Part shown: one piece after another, positions 40,539-47,811 of the stretch
How the letters are laid out: every line of letters starts with the position of its first letter
How positions within the stretch are numbered: position 1 is the first letter of the stretch
Assembly (NCBI GenBank): GCA_016187565.1
Contig: JACPJR010000035.1
Location: forward strand, 1 to 64,000
Direction: 5' to 3'
From: Candidatus Woesearchaeota archaeon
GTDB taxonomy: Archaea > Nanobdellota > Nanobdellia > Woesearchaeales > JACPJR01
Length of the DNA stretch: 64,000 nucleotides
Position numbers and translations under genes: made by a program
Notes under the pieces: generated by a model
Databases searched by the model: none
What the model was told of the DNA's origin: nothing
The model's input: only the letters and a program-made list of their open reading frames with translations

Positions 40539-41297
40539 ATGGATCAAAAATTACTCCAAGAAATTGGTCTTACCACTGGAGAAACAAAGGTATACCTTGC
40601 ACTCCTCCACCTAGGAGAGACAAAAACAGGACCACTAGCAAAAGAAGCACAGGTATCATCCTCCAAGGTCTATAAAATTCTGGATAGGCTTATGAAAAAG
40701 GGTCTGGCTGGGTATATGACGAAAGGCAAGATAAAATATTTTACCGGTGTTGAGCCAAAAAGGATTTTGGATTATATAGAAGAACGAGAAAAGGAACTAC
40801 AAAGAAAGAAAGAGCTCGTGAAGCAGATCATTCCCCAACTGGAAATAGAACAACAACTAGCAGATAAGAGAACAAAAGCAACGCTCTATGAAGGATTCAA
40901 AGCAATAAGTAATTTTTATCGTCAGATTCTTTCTGAACTCAAGGCTAGTGATCACTACTTTGTTCTTGGTGCCCAGTATGGAGAAGAAATGCCAGGTGTG
41001 CGTGCGTTTTTTCATAATTATCACACCCAACGGATAAAAAAGAAGATCAAGGTAAAGATGCTCGCAAATTTCGGAACAAGAGATAACTTGGAACCACCAA
41101 CGTTTGTCTATGCTGATGTCCGATTTCTGCCTGAATATTTAGTCCCAAAAATGACAGTTGTGTTCTACCGCAATAAAACATTCATTTTCTTTTTAACCAA
41201 GAATCCACAGGGATTCCTCTTAGAAAGTGAAGAAGTTACCAAGAGTTTTAAGATCTACTTTGAAACACTTTGGAAAATGAGCACAAAAACAAGGTAA
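40539..41297 (+). CDS. TrmB-family transcriptional regulator 3
   Basis: A 252-aa protein with a winged helix (GLTTGETKVYLALLHLGETK, then VSSSKVYKILDRLMKKGL), a charged coiled linker (LDYIEEREKELQRKKELV) and an effector domain with ATLYEGFKAISNFYRQIL and IYFETLWKMS. It resembles TrmB 4 at 45116 in this C-terminal pattern. It is divergent from the carbamoyltransferase cluster and probably controls it. The leaderless start is supported by the TATA box. Confidence 0.88.
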   Translation: MDQKLLQEIGLTTGETKVYLALLHLGETKTGPLAKEAQVSSSKVYKILDRLMKKGLAGYMTKGKIKYFTGVEPKRILDYIEEREKELQRKKELVKQIIPQLEIEQQLADKRTKATLYEGFKAISNFYRQILSELKASDHYFVLGAQYGEEMPGVRAFFHNYHTQRIKKKIKVKMLANFGTRDNLEPPTFVYADVRFLPEYLVPKMTVVFYRNKTFIFFLTKNPQGFLLESEEVTKSFKIYFETLWKMSTKTR

Positions 41298-41377
41298 CAC
41301 ATTTATAGAATGCTATAATAGAAAACCTAAATTTTTAATATTATAAAATTGTAGGGCGAATACCCACTGATTCACTA

Positions 41378-41437
41378 AAAAATTTCTTTGAAATTTTTGG
41401 TGTCCCAGAAATTGCTTTGCAATTTCTTAGGATATCT
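41378..41437. repeat. AT-rich double-hairpin element, copy 1
   Basis: Hairpin 1, AAAAATTTC-ttt-GAAATTTTT, then GGTGTCCC, then hairpin 2, AGAAATTGC-ttt-GCAATTTCT, then AGGATAT. The same order (TTTTTGG, TCCCAGAAAT, ATTTCT, GATAT) occurs at 43204-43254, where the element interrupts the transposase gene. Here it lies at the broken end of the reverse transcriptase remnant. Confidence 0.65.
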
Positions 41438-41484
41438 GTGGGATGAAGCCCGTCGCCTCCTTCTCGTGTTTGTGCAAAAAGCAG

Positions 41485-41631
41485 GAGAAGCTCTGAGCGA
41501 AGCAAAAGCAGATTTTCTTTGAGATTCTTCTCAAACTCAATAATATAAGGTTTTGTCGTCTTGCGCTTTCTTGCTTTTTTGTAAGCGAGAAAAAGATTAT
41601 CGTAAGAGCATAATGCGCCATATAAATCCAT
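41485..41631 (-). pseudogene. Reverse transcriptase remnant of a diversity-generating retroelement
   Basis: About 49 codons from the ATG at 41631 encode MDLYGALCSYDNLFLAYKKA and FEKNLKENLLLLRSELL. This resembles the N-terminus of DGR and related reverse transcriptases, where a Y/F-x-NL-x-LAYxxARxxK segment is followed by an FExNLxxNL helix. Beyond 41485 the similarity stops, and the frame runs on to 41341 through repeat-derived sequence. The palm domain and the YxDD active site are absent. It lies 27 nt after the template repeat, the normal DGR order. The family call from this short piece is moderate on its own and is strengthened by the TR/VR pair. Confidence 0.68.
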
Positions 41632-41658
41632 AATGAAAATCCTCGACAAAAGGTCATT

Positions 41659-41740
41659 CCGAAAGCGCCATTGTTGTTGTCGAGGTTCCTGTTGTTGCCA
41701 TTGACATTGAAGCCGTTGTCAGGGCCATAGACACGCAACC
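41659..41740 (-). repeat. DGR template repeat (TR)
   Basis: An 82-bp segment nearly identical to the 3' end of the variable-protein gene (VR, 41968-42052). On the minus strand it would encode LRVYGPDNGFNVNGNN and RNLDNNNGAFG, with many AAC codons. By hand alignment 13 of 14 substitutions between TR and VR fall on adenines of TR (11 of 12 if the two beside a 3-nt indel are left out). This is the mark of adenine-directed mutagenic retrohoming. The last identical block is TGGCGCTTTCGG. The 184 bp between TR and the variable gene contain no recognisable gene, and no Avd-type accessory gene is seen. Confidence 0.9.
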
Positions 41741-41924
41741 CAAGCGCTAGCCATTTTACTTATCTCTCACCGCAGGTTCAGCCGTATAACCCTAGGATTA
41801 TGTGTCCCTGCTGAATTTCATAGCTTCCAATGGACAGCCTTAGTAAAATGGCGTGTGGCCTTTAAACCATTGTTCATGGCTGTCGAGGCAAAAATAAAAT
41901 AAGAAGGATTATATTTAATTCTTT

Positions 41925-42644
41925 CTACTTTTTTGCGCCGCCTCCGGCGGTTTTTTCAAAACGCACCCCGAAAGCGCCACCGTCGTTGCAGTCGAGGAAC
42001 CTGACGTCGCCATCGACATTGACGCCGAAGTCAGGGCCAAAGACACGCAACCTATTTACATACGGACCTCCTTGAAATTTAGCATAATCCTTATTGCCAA
42101 AAACCATTGATTGGGAGCCTCTTCCTTGTTCTTTTAGCCAATCGCCATAATCCTGAGCTTTGATTCTCAAACTTTCATCAGAAAACAATCTAGATGTTAA
42201 TTCAAACTGACCAAATTCAGAAACGAGTATGTCTGTTTGTCCATGATTAGCAGTAAATGCAGTGCCTTTTCCTAGCATTTCATCAACAATACCATAAACC
42301 GAATCTCTTTGATTATTAGGAAGAACACATTCTCTGCCTTGCTTATGTGCTTCAACTAAATTAGGTATGCCGACGAGGTTGCTTATTGCTCCATCTGGGA
42401 CTATAACAACCTGATTGGTTCTATCATCATAAAATACATCAGCATTTGTCCTGCTGTAAGGGTTAAATGTATCTTTTGGTCCTTGTACTCGAAGAAAACC
42501 TAATTCTGCTGGGGAAACCATATGCATGCCATGAACTGCAAAAGCCGCTTCCTGGACATCCAATGGCGCTTCTTTGTAGCCATAAGTAACAGTGTATAAT
42601 CCTGCTTGCGTTTTACTGACCTTCATTTCCAGATTAGGATTCAT
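41925..42644 (-). CDS. DGR variable (target) protein
   Basis: A 239-aa protein with no signal peptide or membrane segment, so probably cytosolic. The N-terminal about 170 residues (LYTVTYGYKEAPLDVQEAAF, NPYSRTNADVFYDD, VVIVPDGAISNLVG) are of unknown fold. The C-terminal about 60 residues (NRLRVFGPDFGVNVDGDVRF, then DCNDGGAFGVRF) look like the C-type-lectin/FGE-like ligand-binding fold of DGR targets, with variable codons at VF, DF, GD and DV. A TATA-like GATATATAAATC (about 42691-42702) and GGAGG before the ATG show intact expression signals. It ends in a Gly/Lys tail. Confidence 0.85.
   Translation of the reverse strand: MNPNLEMKVSKTQAGLYTVTYGYKEAPLDVQEAAFAVHGMHMVSPAELGFLRVQGPKDTFNPYSRTNADVFYDDRTNQVVIVPDGAISNLVGIPNLVEAHKQGRECVLPNNQRDSVYGIVDEMLGKGTAFTANHGQTDILVSEFGQFELTSRLFSDESLRIKAQDYGDWLKEQGRGSQSMVFGNKDYAKFQGGPYVNRLRVFGPDFGVNVDGDVRFLDCNDGGAFGVRFEKTAGGGAKK
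41968..42052 (-). repeat. DGR variable repeat (VR)
   Basis: An 85-bp 3' segment of the variable-protein gene (about codons 198-225) aligned to TR. Template AAC codons have become TTC, GAC, GTC, TTC and TGC, AAT became GAT, and TAT became TTT. One change is not at an adenine (TTC to GTC), and VR has one extra codon near the 3' end. The outer blocks GGTTGCGTGTCT and TGGCGCTTTCGG are unchanged. Confidence 0.9.
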
Positions 42645-42730
42645 TTTGTTAAGCCTCCAATAAGAGTATGTAAGACTAGAAAAATGCTTTGATATATAAA
42701 TCTTTCTTTTTTGATGTTACTACAAAGTGG

Positions 42731-43302
42731 CTAATGCTCTTGTGTGAAGCCGCCTATTTTAAGCTGCCCTTTCAATTCTTGCGGGCATCCATAAATATCA
42801 AACTCAAAAACAGATTTGCCCATCTGCTCCTGAATATATCTCTTGACTTGCTCTTGCGAAACGTGTCCAGCAGAGCCGCAGTAACAACCTCTTGCCCAGA
42901 GAGCATCAAATCCTTTTCCAAAATCTGCTTGTATCCCAAGTATTTCAAATCTGGAAATACCCGCCTTAATTGAATTGAAGTATTACCCTTTAACTTATGA
43001 ATGATTTTGAAAGGTGTTACTGTCGGTTTTGTGCCTACAAACAAGTGCAAATGGTCTGGCATTATCTCCAGAGCAAGATTGTTTAAGCTCAATTCTTGGC
43101 ATTGTCCGTCAATAATTGTTTTTAAGACTTCTCTTACTTTGCCTATCAAAATTGGTTTCCTGTACTTTGGAATCCAAATAATATGATAATTGATATTGTG
43201 CACAAAAATCGGAGATTTTTGGCATCCCAGAAATCATTGATTTCTGTGATATTTGCAATGATGAGAAGTTCTCACCGTTGCTATTTTACTCTCGATTTTG
43301 TA
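42731..43302 (-). pseudogene. tnpA: IS200/IS605-type Y1 transposase TnpA, disrupted twice
   Basis: An HUH transposase for single-strand transposition. The longest frame (42772-43203) has YHIIWIPKYRKPIL and the HUH motif IMPDHLHLFVG. After LRRVFPDLKYLGYKQ the homologous protein continues in another frame as GKGFDALWARGCYCGSAGHV, VKRYIQEQMGK (with the catalytic Tyr) and GGFTQEH, ending at 42731. One missing G (AAGGCA to AAGCA, near 42923) explains the shift. At the N-terminus VRTSHHC is separated from VHNINYH by a 51-bp double-hairpin insertion (43204-43254) carrying a stop. The gene is therefore inactive. Its true start is uncertain. Confidence 0.85.
43204..43254. repeat. AT-rich double-hairpin element, copy 2, inserted in tnpA
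   Basis: A 51-bp insertion between the codons for SHHC and VHNINYH of the transposase. It consists of hairpin CAAAAATC-gga-GATTTTTG, GCATCC, and hairpin CAGAAATCA/TGATTTCTG, then TGATATTT. It shares order and linkers with the copy at 41378-41437, although the hairpin arms differ. A single clean insertion into a gene suggests that the element moves, or was moved, as a unit. Confidence 0.65.
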
Positions 43303-43342
43303 CACTTCAGGATTGAAGTGCGGATATTTGTTTTTAGTCATT

Positions 43343-43440
43343 GCGACCACCTCACTTTGAAGGTGGTTGCTTGTATCAAGAGGGAAAAGTTTAAGTAAAA
43401 TGGTTTGCGTGAGAAACCCCCAGCTTTAGCTGGATTTATT
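43343..43440. mobile_element. Probable end of the IS200-type element
   Basis: Upstream of tnpA (to the right on the map) are two hairpins: ACCACCT..AGGTGGT (about 43347-43370) and CCAGCT-tt-AGCTGG (about 43420-43433), preceded by GAGAAACCC. Subterminal hairpins of this kind mark IS200/IS605 ends. The exact tips are not determined. No tnpB was found beside it. Between here and 43532 there is AT-rich sequence without a gene. Confidence 0.45.
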
Positions 43441-43532
43441 TTGGGAGTATGTTATTTGTTAGGTTTTCTAGTATATAATAGAGGAAAAAACATAGTAAAT
43501 ACTATTATCCTCTATTATAGTTCCCGAATGAT

Positions 43533-44147
43533 TTAGGTTATGAACTCCTTTGTGATTTCTACAAATATTTCTTTATTTCGCTCAGATTTATAATTTTTGG
43601 TAAGTTTAAGTACACGCTCATCATTGATCTGAAATCCTTTTTGAGAGAGCATTTTCCTAAGCTTTTTTCCCAGTAAAAATTGGCAAAATTGGGTAACATT
43701 CTGTGGCTTTTCAGTGTACCTGCAACGCTCAAAATCAATCATTATGGGCTTTCCTTCGTGAGTAACAAGAATGTGTTTTACTGGATGATGCATCTCTTCT
43801 TTGGTTAAGCCATGCTGGTCAAGAAGATAACATTGATCAAAAATATCTTTCAAGACATTACCGATCTGTGCCTTGGTTGCAGAAGCAATGAAATCAAGGA
43901 TTGCGACACCATCAACAAACTCGTAGATAAGTTCATGCTCCGACGAAGCAATCAGTCGAGGACCAATGCCATACTGATTTACCTTTTGAAGCATTTTTCC
44001 TTCATACTCAATACGAAAGTATGCATGACTGTGTGGATTCTTCTGCTTAATACAGACTTTTCTATCCTCTAATTCAGCAGTGTAAACAACTCCACGTTTT
44101 CCTTTGGCAAGAAAGGTTTTATTGGTAAGCTGGTCAGTAAGCTGCAT
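43533..44147 (-). CDS. Small archaeal Ser/Thr protein kinase-like protein (COG2112 type)
   Basis: A 204-aa single-domain kinase-like protein. It has FLAKGKRGVVYTAELEDRKV (glycine loop), CIKQKNP with the ATP-site Lys, FRIEYEGKMLQKVNQYGIGP, LIYEFVDGV as hinge, and LTKEEMHHPVKHILVTHEGK followed by MIDFERC, where HRD and DFG are replaced by HHP and DFE. This matches the short archaeal kinase group related to Bud32/RIO. Activity is likely but unproven because the catalytic Asp of HRD is altered. It stands alone on the minus strand. Confidence 0.8.
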   Translation of the reverse strand: MQLTDQLTNKTFLAKGKRGVVYTAELEDRKVCIKQKNPHSHAYFRIEYEGKMLQKVNQYGIGPRLIASSEHELIYEFVDGVAILDFIASATKAQIGNVLKDIFDQCYLLDQHGLTKEEMHHPVKHILVTHEGKPIMIDFERCRYTEKPQNVTQFCQFLLGKKLRKMLSQKGFQINDERVLKLTKNYKSERNKEIFVEITKEFIT

Positions 44148-44206
44148 CGAAAAAAATAAAATACACCAGGCTATAAAAGTGTTGCGGAAAACCGAGATAA
44201 ACTAAA

Positions 44207-44842
44207 TTACTGCATGTTCAATCTGAGGAAGGCTCCGAGATTGTAGTCAAACTTATTCGTTTCAGTCATGTCAAGGGCAACACCTAACTCAAAGGGATCT
44301 TTACCTAAACCAGCTCTCAGTCTTTGCAGACTGAAATTATGTTGCCTTCCCACATTGGAAATACCCTCTGCATTCAGAACTAAGTGTACATCCCCCCTCA
44401 AAAAAGGACGATAACCTGCATTAACAAGCATCTCAGCATTTGTTTCTCCTTTAAGGCTACCAGTACCTAACACATAAGCGGTTAGGTCTCCATGTTTCTT
44501 AAAGTATTCAAACCCTAACCGCGGAACAACGCCCATGCCTGGAGCAGCTTGTGTTTCTAAAACAAGAGCAGATCCAACAAGAGATCCAACAGGAAGATCA
44601 TAGCTAAGGTCAGCTAAACCGAAGTAGCGTACTTGATTATGATAATCAACGGTTGTTCTATTTCGAGCAAAGAGATCCAGATGTGGTAAAATCTCGCTAC
44701 TGGTCTTAAGATCTACGGTGGTATGCTGAGGAGTACTCATTACCTCTGCTGACCCTGCATTGGTGCCATATGGTGTTCCTGCAATCAACGATGTTACTAT
44801 TCCTGTACTGCATATTATGTTTTTTGCTTTTTGTTTTATCAT
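44207..44842 (-). CDS. Putative secreted beta-rich protein, unknown
   Basis: A 211-aa protein with a signal-like N-terminus (NIICSTGIVTSLIAGTPYG, about residues 6-24) and alternating strands reminiscent of beta-barrel proteins (LADLSYDLPVGSLVGSALVL, RPFLRGDVHLVLNAEG, KFDYNLGAFLRLNMQ), ending in an aromatic-poor strand. The ATG at 44842 is chosen over a TTG at 44851 because AGAGGTT sits before it. No family is recognised. A 32-aa gene precedes it by 24 nt, probably in the same transcript. Confidence 0.6.
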   Translation of the reverse strand: MIKQKAKNIICSTGIVTSLIAGTPYGTNAGSAEVMSTPQHTTVDLKTSSEILPHLDLFARNRTTVDYHNQVRYFGLADLSYDLPVGSLVGSALVLETQAAPGMGVVPRLGFEYFKKHGDLTAYVLGTGSLKGETNAEMLVNAGYRPFLRGDVHLVLNAEGISNVGRQHNFSLQRLRAGLGKDPFELGVALDMTETNKFDYNLGAFLRLNMQ

Positions 44843-44866
44843 CGTAATCAACCTCTGTCTATCTTG

Positions 44867-44965
44867 TTACTTAGGTAATATGACCGTACTCACGCCACTT
44901 GGTGCATTTCCTCCTCCATCATATCTTGCACCTTCTATTTCGTCGTTTTCTATTTCCATTACCAT
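44867..44965 (-). CDS. 32-aa small peptide, unknown
   Basis: The ATG at 44965, with GAGGTG about 6 nt upstream, encodes MVMEIENDEIEGARYDGGGN, then APSGVSTVILPK and a TAA stop. It has an acidic first half and a Gly-rich second half, with no signal peptide. The good ribosome-binding site and the position just before the secreted protein gene support translation. It could be a small regulator or a precursor peptide; nothing in it decides. Confidence 0.5.
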   Translation of the reverse strand: MVMEIENDEIEGARYDGGGNAPSGVSTVILPK

Positions 44966-45059
44966 AGTTCACACCTCACTTACATTCACTTAAATTTTGA
45001 ATGTTGTGTAAGATCTTAACCAAGCAGTAGCAAAAGGAAACTATTAAAATATTTATAAC

Positions 45060-45093
45060 CACAATTGTGATCACAAATAGGAATGTTTAAATA
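45060..45093 (+). promoter_or_regulatory. Overlapping palindromes and TATA box, TrmB 4 gene
   Basis: CACAATTGTG (45060-45069) and TTGTGATCACAA (45065-45076) are overlapping perfect palindromes. TTTAAATA (45086-45093) is the TATA box, about 26 nt before the ATG at 45116. The layout matches the other TrmB promoters. It is the likely operator for TrmB 4 and for the divergent small-peptide gene (inference). Confidence 0.6.
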
Positions 45094-45115
45094 GACAAGG
45101 GTATTGGATACCACT

Positions 45116-45847
45116 ATGGATACCTCAATCCTTAAAGAGATCGGATTAACCGGGGCTGAAATCACTGTTTTTTTGACATCTATAGAACTCGGTTTATCAT
45201 CTGCCGGTCCGCTTGTCGAAAAATCAGGGTTACAAAATGCAGTTGTCCACAGAACCCTTCACAGCATGATTGAAAAGGGACTGATGACCTATATTCTTGA
45301 AGGGAAACGACGATATTATCAAACAGTAAAACCCGAGGTGTTGCTCACCGTTTTAGAAGAAAAAAAAGAGCGCTTGCAGAAAATTCTTCCTGAACTCAAA
45401 ACAAAATACCACTTTGCAAAGAAAAAATCTCAGGCAACAATCTATCAAGGGATTAAGGGAGTAAAGGAAATACTCTATCAAATGCTGGATACTCATGCAA
45501 AACAATACACAGCCTATGGAGGTGCACAAATTTCAGATGATATGCTCGGTACTTATTTTTGGGAATCATTCCATAAAAGACGAATGAAAAAACATATCCA
45601 TGCGAAACTCGTGTTTCATCATTCATTGCGATGGTGGGGTAAGGAACTCATGAAAAAAGGCATCAGTAAAGTGAGATACACATCTAAGGATTTTGAAGAG
45701 CTTACCGAAACAGTTATCTGCGGTGATCGTGTTGGGATCATTATTTACACAGAAAAGCCCTTTGGTTTTCTTCTTGAAGAAAAAGCTGCAGCGAATTCGT
45801 ATAACAAATTCTTTGAGATTCTATGGAAAAATAGTAAAGCAGAATGA
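45116..45847 (+). CDS. TrmB-family transcriptional regulator 4
   Basis: A 243-aa protein with a winged helix (GLTGAEITVFLTSIELGLSS, then GLQNAVVHRTLHSMIEKGL), a basic linker (LEEKKERLQKILPELKTKYH) and an effector domain with ATIYQGIKGVKEILYQML and YNKFFEILWKNS. An in-frame TTG at 45104 would add MDTT, but it lies before the expected transcription start, so the ATG is preferred. It resembles TrmB 3 (40539) over its whole length. Confidence 0.88.
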   Translation: MDTSILKEIGLTGAEITVFLTSIELGLSSAGPLVEKSGLQNAVVHRTLHSMIEKGLMTYILEGKRRYYQTVKPEVLLTVLEEKKERLQKILPELKTKYHFAKKKSQATIYQGIKGVKEILYQMLDTHAKQYTAYGGAQISDDMLGTYFWESFHKRRMKKHIHAKLVFHHSLRWWGKELMKKGISKVRYTSKDFEELTETVICGDRVGIIIYTEKPFGFLLEEKAAANSYNKFFEILWKNSKAE

Positions 45848-45894
45848 TAAACAAAAGTATGCTGCGAATATAAAGGATTTGTACCTATACCTTT

Positions 45895-46986
45895 CTATGA
45901 GAAACAATGCTTGTGAATGTATTGTTCAAGAATATGGTAGTAAGGAGCAATGCTTTTGATCTCAAGATATTCGTTGCTTTGATGATGGTTCTTGCCAACA
46001 GGACCAAAATTAACACCAGCTATTCCTTGAGTAGTAAAATATCTCGTATCAGAACCTCCTGAACTCCTTATCAAGCTTACTTTTGTGCCAAGGATTTTTG
46101 TTGCTATTTTTTGTAAAGAAGTGATGTGATGATCATGCTCATCATTGATCATCAAAGAGCTATCTTGAAGAACTGCAACCGTGAAGCCAATCTCTTTCAT
46201 GAGTTGCATCATCTGCTTATTCGTAACGTTTTCTGTTGTCCTGATATCAAGAATCATTTCTGCTTTTTCAGGAGTTACATTAACTGGACCTTGTGCAAAA
46301 ATGTTTGTTACATTGACCGAGGGTAACCATTCATTAGCTTGGTGTGCAGTTGTACCTACGCGTTTGCAAAAAGTAGAGTACTGAAAAAAGAGTTTTTCAA
46401 TCGCATTTTCACCCAGCCAAGGACGGCATGCATGGCAAGATCTTCCACAGGCAGTTACTTTCACTTGAAGAATGCCTTTATGCCTTGTCTCTATCCCCAG
46501 ACTGGTTGGTTCTCCAGTAATAACAAAATCTCCTGCATATCCTTTGTTTAGCAGATACTCAGTACCGTGATGACCACCAATCTCTTCGTCGGAAACAATC
46601 ATTAAACCTACCTTCGGATGTTTTTGTTGCTGTGCCATTGTTTTAAGAAGAACAACCATAATAGCGAGCGCTGCCTTCATATCAGAACTTCCTCTTCCCC
46701 AGAGTTTTCCATTGCTAACCGTAGGGAGAAATTGGGTATCATCTCCTGCAACAACATCAAGATGACCATTCAAGAGAAGTTTTTGGTGTTTTTTTCCATC
46801 GAAACTTATAAAGAGGGACGGTTTTTTGTTTGAGTGAAATTCCTTGACAACAAGAGGAGTTGCAGCAAAATACTGTTTAAGAAAGGTAATGCAATGGGTA
46901 AACTCATCATGCTGTTCTTCAGTAGTCTGATAATGCATCAATTTCTTTGTTAATGCTACACATTCTTCAACAGGAGTTTTGTCCAT
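45895..46986 (-). CDS. M20-family metallopeptidase (ArgE/DapE/CPG2-like)
   Basis: A 363-aa di-zinc hydrolase. Metal and catalytic motifs are LLNGHLDVVAG, WGRGSSDMKAALA, VSDEEIGGHHG (catalytic Glu), VITGEPTSLG and the C-terminal KNHHQSNEYLEI. The dimerisation domain (GILQVKVTACGRSCHACRPW) is present. The family removes acyl or peptide groups from amino acids; acetylornithine, succinyl-diaminopimelate or dipeptides are all possible. The start at 46986 is chosen because the upstream extension overlaps the preceding gene without homology. Confidence 0.9.
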   Translation of the reverse strand: MDKTPVEECVALTKKLMHYQTTEEQHDEFTHCITFLKQYFAATPLVVKEFHSNKKPSLFISFDGKKHQKLLLNGHLDVVAGDDTQFLPTVSNGKLWGRGSSDMKAALAIMVVLLKTMAQQQKHPKVGLMIVSDEEIGGHHGTEYLLNKGYAGDFVITGEPTSLGIETRHKGILQVKVTACGRSCHACRPWLGENAIEKLFFQYSTFCKRVGTTAHQANEWLPSVNVTNIFAQGPVNVTPEKAEMILDIRTTENVTNKQMMQLMKEIGFTVAVLQDSSLMINDEHDHHITSLQKIATKILGTKVSLIRSSGGSDTRYFTTQGIAGVNFGPVGKNHHQSNEYLEIKSIAPYYHILEQYIHKHCFS

Positions 46987-47039
46987 ATTTTTCCCTTGTC
47001 TCAGATGTTGCTCTTGAGAGTTATTCGCTGCAGAAAAAA

Positions 47040-47702
47040 TCATGCCAATCGCTGAGTAAATGGTTTTGTGCTCATGAGCTGTCGTCCAAGCTTGATAAAC
47101 TGTTTTCCAAGCTCATTTGCGTGGATTTGGTACGATTGATGGCAATGACGCAAGGAATGGAGGTGTTTTTGGTACGTACCCTCTCCAACGTGAAGCTTTG
47201 TTTCAAGAGGGGCAATACTATGGAAATGGTTCTCCAATTTCCAACATCCCTGCTCAAGTGATCCAAGGCTTTTCTTCATTGTTTCAAGTTGTTCCATGAC
47301 ATCAACCAACCTGAGATCTTTTTGCTGGGTAAACCGTCTTGTTAGTCGAGAACAGGTTGCATAATCCTGCTGAAAACTGGCAATCTTTAAGCGAACAAGA
47401 GAATCAGTCAGAATATCAAGACGCTCATGAATATTATGAGTCTGGTAGAGAGCATTGTATGCCTCGCTAAACTGTTTGATATCCTCCTTTACCCCTTTTC
47501 CTTTATGTTCTCGTAAGGGGTGAGCAAAATTTTCCTTAAGAGTAGTATAGACCGGAACAAACCAAGAGGTACGAAGCTGGATCAATGAGGGTTTCATACT
47601 CTTCAGTACAAGAAGATTCTCCTGCAATGCCCGTAATCCCATTTCGTTCAATAGTGACTTATCCTGAAATTTATCCTCTTTTTTCATCGCATCACCCATC
47701 AT
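47040..47702 (-). CDS. Helical coiled-coil protein, unknown
   Basis: A 220-aa soluble, all-helical protein with heptad segments (LRALQENLLVLKSMKPSLIQ, then LVDVMEQLETMKKSLGSLEQ) and a His-rich stretch (HLHSLRHCHQSYQIHANELG). No family is recognised. A TATA box (CTATATAAAC, about 47732-47741) places the start at 47702 or 47687, not at the ATG at 47759. It slightly overlaps the upstream extension of the M20 gene, which suggests co-transcription. Confidence 0.6.
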   Translation of the reverse strand: MMGDAMKKEDKFQDKSLLNEMGLRALQENLLVLKSMKPSLIQLRTSWFVPVYTTLKENFAHPLREHKGKGVKEDIKQFSEAYNALYQTHNIHERLDILTDSLVRLKIASFQQDYATCSRLTRRFTQQKDLRLVDVMEQLETMKKSLGSLEQGCWKLENHFHSIAPLETKLHVGEGTYQKHLHSLRHCHQSYQIHANELGKQFIKLGRQLMSTKPFTQRLA

Positions 47703-47811
47703 GGGCAAAATAGGTAACTCTGAGCGTAAAGTGTTTATATAGTTTTCGCTAAGAAACATTTATTAAGATGCATTCTTTAAATTTGTCTACAAAGAGAAAA
47801 AGGATGAACTC

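Noticed and set aside
41427-41738. 103-codon open frame beginning MRVYGPDNG as a second variable protein
   Set aside because: It is the DGR template repeat read in frame, running out of frame into the reverse transcriptase remnant; no start context supports translation.
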